DNA of 64,000 nucleotides, from the NCBI GenBank assembly GCA_030789695.1, contig JAULAV010008660.1, positions 62,001 through 126,000 of the forward strand, given 5' to 3'. Both the position numbers and the translations under genes were made by a program. Positions within the stretch are counted from its first letter, which is position 1. Each line of letters begins with the position of its first letter. The notes under the pieces are model-generated. The model searched no databases. It saw nothing but the letters and a program-made list of their open reading frames with translations, and had not been told where the DNA came from. The DNA is from Scilla litardierei (lineage: Eukaryota; Streptophyta; Magnoliopsida; Asparagales; Asparagaceae). Shown in pieces: positions 55,801-64,000 of this stretch.

Positions 55801-58800
55801 AGGCTATTTTTCACATTTTCTGAAAGATATGGATCTTTTTATTAATTGATATGATTTTCTGAAAGATATGGATTTTCTTCCGTTGAAGATAACGATCTCC
55901 AGGTTCCAATAGTCTGCGAATTTTTATGAGCTACATGATATTTTTCACATTTTTTGGAAGATATGCATCGTTTTATTAAACGATTTGATTTTTTGTTCTA
56001 AATTTTTCTTCTCTTTTTAGTTGAAAATGGCAATCTTTCGGTTCCAACGAACATTTTTGTGGATACTTTGAGCTCGTGGCTATTTTCTACAATTTATTGA
56101 AGATATGAATCTTATTATTAAATGATATGGTTTTTTTAGCCTAAGTTTGTCTTCTCTCATTTTTAGTTGAAAATGATGATCTCCCGGTTCCAACGGATAT
56201 TTTTACAGATTTCTCTGACCTCGGGGAAAATTTCTATATTTTCTTAAAGATATGGATTATTAAATGATATGATTTCTATAGCGTAATTTTGTCTTCTCTT
56301 ATTTTCCTCGTTAAAGATGGAGATCTCCTGGTTCCAACGGGCATTTTTCCGCTTTTTCTGACCTCGGTGCTAATTTCTACATTTTGTGAAAGATATGTAT
56401 CTGTTTATTAAATGATATGATTTTTGGCCTAATTTTGACTTCTCCATTTTTTCCGTTGAAGATGGCGATTTAATGGGTCTAACAGAAATTTTTACAGATT
56501 TTTCCGAGTTCCGGGATATTTTCTAGATTTTCTAGAAGATATGGATCGTTTTACTAAAAGATATGAATTTTGGCCTAATTTTGTCTTCCCTTATTTCCCC
56601 GTTGAAGATGGCGATCTCAAGATTCTAACGGATATTTTTGCGGATTTTTCTTAGCTTGGTGTTATTTTCTACATTTTCTGAAAAATATGGATGTTTATAT
56701 TTATAGCCTAATTTTTTCAGTTGAAGATGGCGTTATTTTTTCAATGAAAGCTTGGTGTTCTTTTCTTATTTTTTCAGTTGAAGATGGCGATCTCCCGGTT
56801 CCAACGGATATTTTTTTGATTTTTCTTTGCTCGGTATTATTTTCTACATTTGATGGAAGATATGGATCTTTTTATTAAATGAGATGATTTTTATATACAA
56901 AGTTAGTCATTTCTTGTTTTTCAGTTGAATATGGCGATCTCCCTGTTCCAACAGACATTTTTGAGGATTTTTCTGAGCTTGGAGTCATTTTCTACATTTT
57001 GTTGAAGTTATGGATTTTTAATTAAATGATTTGATTTTTATAGTCTAAATTTGTCTTCTCTTAATTTTTTTGTTGAAAATGACGATCTCCCAGTTCCAAC
57101 GGACATTTTTACGGATTTTTCTGAGCTCCGGGCTATTTTTCTACATTTTATGTAAGATATGGGTCTTTTTATTAAATGATATAATTTTTGACCTAATTTT
57201 CTCTTTTCTTATTTTTTTCGTTGAAGTTGGCGATCTACCGGTACCAACGGATATTTTTGCAGAATTTTTTGAGCTCCAGGCTATTTTCAACATTTTTTAT
57301 GATATGATTCTTAATATTAAATGATATGATTTTTATAATCTAATTTTGTCATCTCTTATTTTTAGTTGAAGATTGTGATCTCCCGGTTCCAACTGACATT
57401 TTCGGGGATTTTTTTTGAGATAGGGGCTATTTTCTATAGTTTATTGAAGATATGAATCTTTTTATTAAATGATATGATCTTTATAGCTTAGTCTTCTTTT
57501 AATTTTAGTTGAAGATGTTGATCTTCCGGTTACAATGGTTAGTTTTGCAAATTTTTTTGAGCTCAGTGATATTTTCTACATTTTCTGTAATATATAGGTC
57601 TTTTTATTAAATGATATGTTTTGACCTAATATTATATTCTCTTATTTTTTTCAGTTGAAAATGGCGTCCTCCTGGTTTCAACGGACATTTTTATGGATTT
57701 TTCTGAGCGATGAGCAATATTCTACATTTTCTGTAAGATCTGAATCTTTTTATTAAATGATATGATTTTTATAGCCTAATTTTTTCTTCTCTTATTTTTT
57801 TAGTTGAAGATGGCAATCTCCCAGTTCCAAGGACATTTTTGCATATTTTCTGAGGTGGGGGGATATTTTCTACATTTTATTAAGATATGGATATTTTTAT
57901 TAAATGTTATGATTTTTTTGCCTAAACTTGTCTTCACGTATTTTTCAGTTGGAGATGGAGATCTCCTAGATCTAACAGACATTTTTGTGCATTTTTAAGC
58001 TCGGGACTATTTTTCTATATTTTCTGGAAGATATGTGTCTTTTATTAAATGATATGATTTATTGGCCTAATTTTGTCTTCTCTTATTTTTTTAGTTGAAG
58101 GCGGCGATCTCTCGATTCCAACGGAAATTTTTTACAGCTTTTTCTAAGCATAGTGCTATTTTCTACATTTTCTGTAAGATATGGAACTTTTTATAAAATG
58201 ATATGATTTTTGGCCTAATTTTGTCTTCTCTTATTTTTTTTAATTAAAGATGGCGATCTCGCAGTTCTAGCAAACATTTTAGCGAATTTTTCTGAGCTAG
58301 GGATATTTTCTACATTTTCAATAAAATATGTATCTTTTGATTAAATCATATTATTTTTGTACTCTAGTTTTGTTTTCTCTTATTATTAAATTGAAGATGG
58401 CAATCTCTCGGTTCCAACGGACAATTTTGCGTATTTTTCTGAGCTGGTGCTATTTTTTCTAAATTTTCGAAACGATACATATCTTTTTATTAAATGAAAT
58501 GATTTTTGGTCAAATTTTATATCCTCGTATTTTCAGTAGAAATTGGGATCTTCCGGCTCCAGCGAATATTTTTGCTTTTTTCTAAGCTCGGGGTTATTTT
58601 TCTACATTTTCTGGAAGATATGAATCTTTTTATTAAATGACATGATTTTTGGCCTAATTTTGTCTTTTCTTATTTTTCGTTGAATATGACGATGTCCAGA
58701 CCTTTTTGCAAAATTTTTAGCTCCGGGCAATTTTCTACATTTTTGTAAGATATGGAATTTTATTTTTAAATGATATAATATTTATAGCCTAATTTCGTCT

Positions 58801-61800
58801 TGGCTTATTTTTCAGTTGAAGATGACGATCTTTCGGTTCCAATAGAAATTTTTGCGGATTTTTATGAGGTTTAGGCTATTTTCTATATTTTCTAAAATAT
58901 ATGTATCATTTTATTAAATGATTTGATTTTTGGCAAAATTTTGTCTTTTCTTATTTTTCAGTTGAATATGGCGATCTCCAGGTTCCAACGAACATTTTTT
59001 TGGATTTTTAAGTTATAGATTTGAATTTTATATTAAATGATATGATTTTGATAGCCTAATATTGTCTTCTCTAATTTTTCAGTTGAAGATGGCGATCTCT
59101 TGGTTCAAACTTACATTTTTAGGTACTATTTTGAGATTAGGGCTATTTTCTACAGTTTATAGAAGATATGGATCTTTTTATTAAAATGATATGATTTTTA
59201 TAGCCTAAATTTGTCTTCTCTTATTTTTAAGTTGAAGATGGCGATCTCCCAGTTACACCGGATATTTTTGCCGATTTTTCTGAGCTCAGGGCTATTTTCT
59301 ATACCTTCTATTATGTATGGATCTTTTTATTAAATGATATGGGTTTTTCACCTAATTTTATCATCTCTTTTTTCAGTTGAAGATGGAGATCTCCCAATTC
59401 CAACAGACATTTTTGCATATTTTTCTCAACGACAGGCTACTTTCTACATTTTCTTAAGATATGGATCGTTTTATAAATGATATGATTTTTATAGCCTAAT
59501 TTTATCTTTTCTTATTTTTCAGTTAAAGATGGCGATCTCTCGACTCCAACAGATATTTTTGCATACTTTTCTGATGTCGGGTAATATTTTTTCTACAATT
59601 TGCTGAAGATATGGATCTTTTTATTAAATGATATGATTTTTGTAGCCTAATTTTTGTCTTCTCTTATTTTTAGTTGAAGATGGCAATCTCCTGGTTCTAA
59701 TAGAAATTTTTATAGATTTTATGAGCTCGACACTATTGTCTACATTTTTCTATAAGATATGGACTTTTTATTAAATGATATAATTTGTTGACCTAATTTT
59801 GTCTTCTCTTTTTTGTTGAAGATGGCGATCTTCCAGTTCCAACGGAAATTTTTGCTGATTTTTTTGAGCTACGTGCTATTTTACAATTTTTTTGTAAGAT
59901 ATGAATCTTTATATTAAATGATATGATTTTATAGCCTAATTTTGTCTTCTCTTATTTTTCGATTGAAGATGGCGATCTCCTGGTTACAACAGACATTTTT
60001 ACAGATCTTTTTGAGCTGGGGGCTATTTTCTTCAGTTTATTGAAGATATAGATCTTTTTATTAAATGATTTGATTTTAATAGTCAAAGTTTGTCTTCTCT
60101 TGTTTTTTCAGTCGAAGATTGTAATCTACATGTTCCAACGGACCTTTTTTGCAGATTTTTCTAAGGTTATTGTTAATTACTAAATTTTCTTAAAGATTTA
60201 TATGTTATATTAATGATATGATTTTTATAGCCTAATTTTGTCATCTCTTATTTTTAGTTGAAGTTGGCAATCTCCGGTTCCAACAAAAGTTTTTCCGGAT
60301 TTTTCTGAGCTCAATACTTTCAAAATTTTCTGAAAGATATGAATCTTTTTATTAAATGATATGATTTTTTTTGGCCTAATTTTGCCTTCTCTTATTTTTT
60401 TGTTGAAGATGGCGATCTCCCGGTTCCAACTGACATTTTTACTAATTTTTCTCAGTTACCAGCTATTTTCTACATTTTCTGTAAGATATGGATCTTTTGA
60501 GTAAATGATATGGATTTTGTAGTCTAATTTGGCTTCCCTTATTTTTTTAGTTGAAGATGACGATCACCTAGTTTCGACGAACATATTTGCATTTTTTGAG
60601 CTCAGGGCTATTTTTCTAAATTTTTGGGAAGATACAGATTTTTTATTAAAAGATATTTTTAGCCTTATTTTGTATTCTCTTATTTTTCAGTTGAATATGG
60701 TGATCTCCAATTCCCAGGGAATTTTTTGCTTATTTTTATGAGCTCGGGGCTATTTTTCTACATTTTCTGGAAGATATTGATGTTTTTATTAAATGATACG
60801 ATTTTTGGCCTAATTTTGTCTTCTCTTATTTTTTTCGTTGAATATGGCAATCTCCCGGATCCAACGGACGTTTTTTCGAATTGTTTAAAGCTTCGGGCTA
60901 TTTTCTGTATTTTTTGTAATATATGAATATTTATATTAAATGATATAATTTTTACAGCTTAATTTTGTCTTCTCTTATTTTTTAGTTGAAGTTGGCGATC
61001 TTCCGGTTCCAACAGACCTTTTTGCGATTTGTTCTGAGATTTGGGCTATTTCTACATTTTATAAAATATTTGGATCATTGTATTAAAGGATATGATTGTT
61101 GGCCTCATTTTGTTTTCTTTTATTTTCAGTTGAAGACGGCATTCTCCCGGTTCCAACGGATATTTCTGCAGATTGTTTTGAGCTCGGAGCCATTTTCCAC
61201 TTTTTCTGAAAGATACGGATCTTTTATTAAATGATATGATTTTTTGGCCTATTTTTCCTCTCTTATTTTTTATTGAAGATGGTATTCTACCTGTTCCAAC
61301 AGACATTTCAGCGGATATTTCTGATCTCCTGGCTAATTTCCCCATTTTCTGAAAGATATGGATCTTTTTATTAATTGATATGTTTTTGCCTAATTTTAAC
61401 TTCTTTATTTTCTTCTGTTGAAGATGGCGATCTTCTGGTTCCAACGGACATTTTTACGGATTTTTTTGTGCTCCAAACTATTTTCCACATTTTCTGGAAG
61501 ATATGCATCGTTTTATGAAACGATATGATTTTTGGCCAAATTTTTTCTTCTCTTTTTTCGTTTGAATATGGCGATCTCCCAGTTCCGACGAATATTTTTG
61601 GGGATTTTTCTTAGCTCAATGTTATTTTCTACAATTTATTGAAGCTATGAATTTTATTATTAAATGATATGATTTTTATAATATAAGTTTGTCTTCTCTT
61701 ACTTTTCAATTGAGGATTGGGATCTCCCGGTTCCAACTGCTATTTTGCGGATTATTCTGACCTCGGGGCTATTTTCTGGAAAATATAGATCTTTTTATTA

Positions 61801-62008
61801 ATTGATATGATTTTATAGCCTAATCTTGTCTTCTTTTATTTTTCCTTTAAAGATGGCAATCTCCTAGATCCAACGGGCATTTTTGCAGCTTTTCTGAGCT
61901 CAGTGCTAATTTCTACATTAAGTGAAAGATATTAATCTTTTTATTAAATCATATGATTTTTGGCCTAATTTTACCGTCTCAAATTTTTCTGTTGAAGATG
62001 AGGATCTC
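52854..62008 (+). repeat. Satellite block, forward, 9.2 kb
   Basis: About 62 monomers of the same family with no insertion recognised. Local homogenised pairs occur, for example around 54125-54350. Higher-order order is less clear here than at 36.5-43 kb. Confidence 0.95.
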
Positions 62009-64000
62009 TTTAATATGAAGATTCTTATCTTACAGAAAATTTAGAAAACATCTCGGAGCTCAGAAAAATCCGCAAAATGTACGTTAGAACAGGGCGATCG
62101 CCATCTTCAATGGAAAAAAATAATAGAAGACAATATTAGGCCTAAAAATAATAAAAAGATTCATAACTTCCCGAAAATGTAGAAAAATAGCCCCTAGCTC
62201 AAAAAAAGGGAAAAAATATCCGTTGGAACCGGGAAATCGACATCTACAACTGAAAAATAAGAGATGACAAAATTAGGCTATAAAAATCAATATCTTACAA
62301 AAAATGTAGAAAATGGCTCAGAGCTCAAAAAAATCCGCATAAATGTCCGTTGGAAATGGTAGATCGCCATCTTCAACTGAAAAAAGAGAGGACAAAATTA
62401 GGCCAAAAAATCATATCATTTAATGAAAAGTTTCATATATTCCAGAAAAAGTAGAAAAATAGCCACAAGTTAAGACCAATCAGCAAAAATGTCCGTTAAA
62501 ACCAGTAGATCGCTACCTTGAACTAAACAAATAAGAGAAGGCAAACATAGCATATAAAAATCATATCATTTAAAAAAGATTCATATCTTCTATAACATGT
62601 AGAAAATATCACCGAGGTCATAACAATATGCAAAAATGTCTGTTGGAACTGAGAGATCGCCATCTTCAACTAAAAAATAAGATAAGACAAAATTAGGCCA
62701 AAAATTATTTCATTTAACAAATAGATCCATGTCTTCTAGAAAATTTAGAAAACAGAACCGAGATCGAAATAATCAACAAAAATATCTATTGGAACTAGCC
62801 AACTAGAAAATAAGAGAAGACAAAATTAGGTCAAAAATCATATCATTTAATATAAAGATCCATAAATTTCTGAAAATGTAGAAAAATAGTCTCGAGCATA
62901 GAAAAATCTGCAAAAATGTCTGTTGGAAGCGGGTGATTGCCATCTTCAACTAAAAAAATAAGAGAAGACAAAATTGGGCTACAAAAATCATATCATTTAA
63001 TAAAAAGAGCCATATTTTCAACTAAATGTAGAAAATAGCCCCGAGCTCAGAAAAATCCACAAAAATGCCCGTTGGAACCGGGAGATCGCCATCTTCAACT
63101 GGAAAATAAGAGGAGACAAATTAGGTTAAAAATTATATCATTTAATCTAAAAATTCATATCTTACAGAAAATGTAGAAACAACCCAGAACTCAGAAAATC
63201 CACAAAAATGTCTGTTGGACCCGTGAGATCATCATCTTAATCTGAAAAATATGAGAAGACAAATTTAGGCCAAAAAATCATATTATTTAATAAAAAGATC
63301 CATATCTTCCAGAAAATGTAGAAAATAGCCTCTTGGTAAAAAAAATTCCGCAAAAACTTCGTTGAAACCGGGACAACGCCATCTTCAACAAAAAAAAATA
63401 AGAGACGACAAAATTAGACCAAATAATCATATCATTTAAGGAAAAGATTTCCAGAAAATGTAGAAAATAGCCACAAGTTAGAAAAATCAGCATAAATGTC
63501 CGTTGAAACAGATATATCGCCATCTTTAACTAAAAAAATAAGAGAAGACAAACATGGGAATAAAATCATACCATTTAAAAAGATTCATATCTTCTATAAA
63601 ATGTAGAAAATATCACCGTGCTCATAAAATATGCAAAAATGTCTGTTGGACCCGAGAGATCGCCATCTTCCACTGAAAAATAAGAGACGAAAAAATTAGG
63701 CCAAAGTCATATCATTTAACAAATAGATCCATATCTTCTAGAAAATTTAGAAAATAGACCCGAGGTCAAAATAATCTGCAAAAATGTCTATTGGAACCAA
63801 GCGATCATCATCTTCAACTGAAAAATAAGAGAAGACAAAATTAGGTTAAAAATCATATCATTTAATAAAAAGATCTATAACTTCCAGAAAATGTAAAAAA
63901 TAGTCCTTAGCTCAGAAAAATCTACAAAATTTTTTGTTGTCAGCGGGACATCACCATTTTCAACACAAAAAAAAGAGAAGACAAAATTAGGATACAAAAA
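62009..64000 (-). repeat. Satellite block, inverted
   Basis: From about 62009 every monomer is the reverse complement of the preceding array (CGCCATCTTCAACTGAAAAA phrases). About 13 monomers run to the window edge. Order E, D, C, B on the plus coordinate is the reverse of the forward blocks. E-type monomers at about 62465 and 63472 are about 1007 bp (7 monomers) apart. Confidence 0.95.

Overview
This window looks like repeat-dense, probably pericentromeric or centromeric, DNA of a flowering plant. The evidence is a long tandem satellite, nested plant Ty1/copia and Ty3/gypsy LTR retrotransposons with their usual primer sites and target duplications, and a tRNA-derived SINE. I cannot narrow the species further. 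No host protein-coding gene, rRNA or functional tRNA gene was recognised.

The matrix is an AT-rich satellite with a monomer of about 145-148 bp. It fills 1-8238, 22164-23527, 32306-33317, 36475-39701, 40859-44056 and 52854-64000. It runs head to tail in one orientation until about 62009, where it flips and stays inverted to the end. Parts of it show a decayed higher-order structure: recognisable monomer variants (A to E below) recur in the same order about every 5 (~730 bp) or 7 (~1010 bp) monomers.

Five insertions interrupt the satellite. (1) 8239-22163 is a decayed copia element on the minus strand with 101-bp LTRs. A young Tat-like gypsy element (11974-19481, minus strand, 898-bp LTRs, TSD CTCAC) is nested inside it. 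(2) 23528-32305 is a mosaic: copia gag and RNase H remnants on the minus strand, a large LTR-like segment, a 1.25-kb block between 20-bp direct repeats, a SINE and a Tat-type LTR piece. (3) 33318-36474 is a 3.16-kb solo LTR of Del/Tekay appearance. (4) 39702-40858 is an unclassified insert with a ~61-bp minisatellite. (5) 44057-52853 is an older plus-strand Tat-like element (TSD CTTAT).

The most interesting system is the pair of Tat-like elements. They are diverged from each other, yet share one layout: LTR, PBS, gag, no pol at all, a 52-bp tandem array, a spliced antisense ORF, PPT, LTR. The 52-bp units are clearly homologous between them (about 11 copies in the young element, about 47 in the old one). 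Their antisense ORFs share protein similarity and a 63/64-bp intron at the same place. This suggests a non-autonomous family whose gag, antisense gene and 3' minisatellite have been kept while polymerase is supplied by another element.
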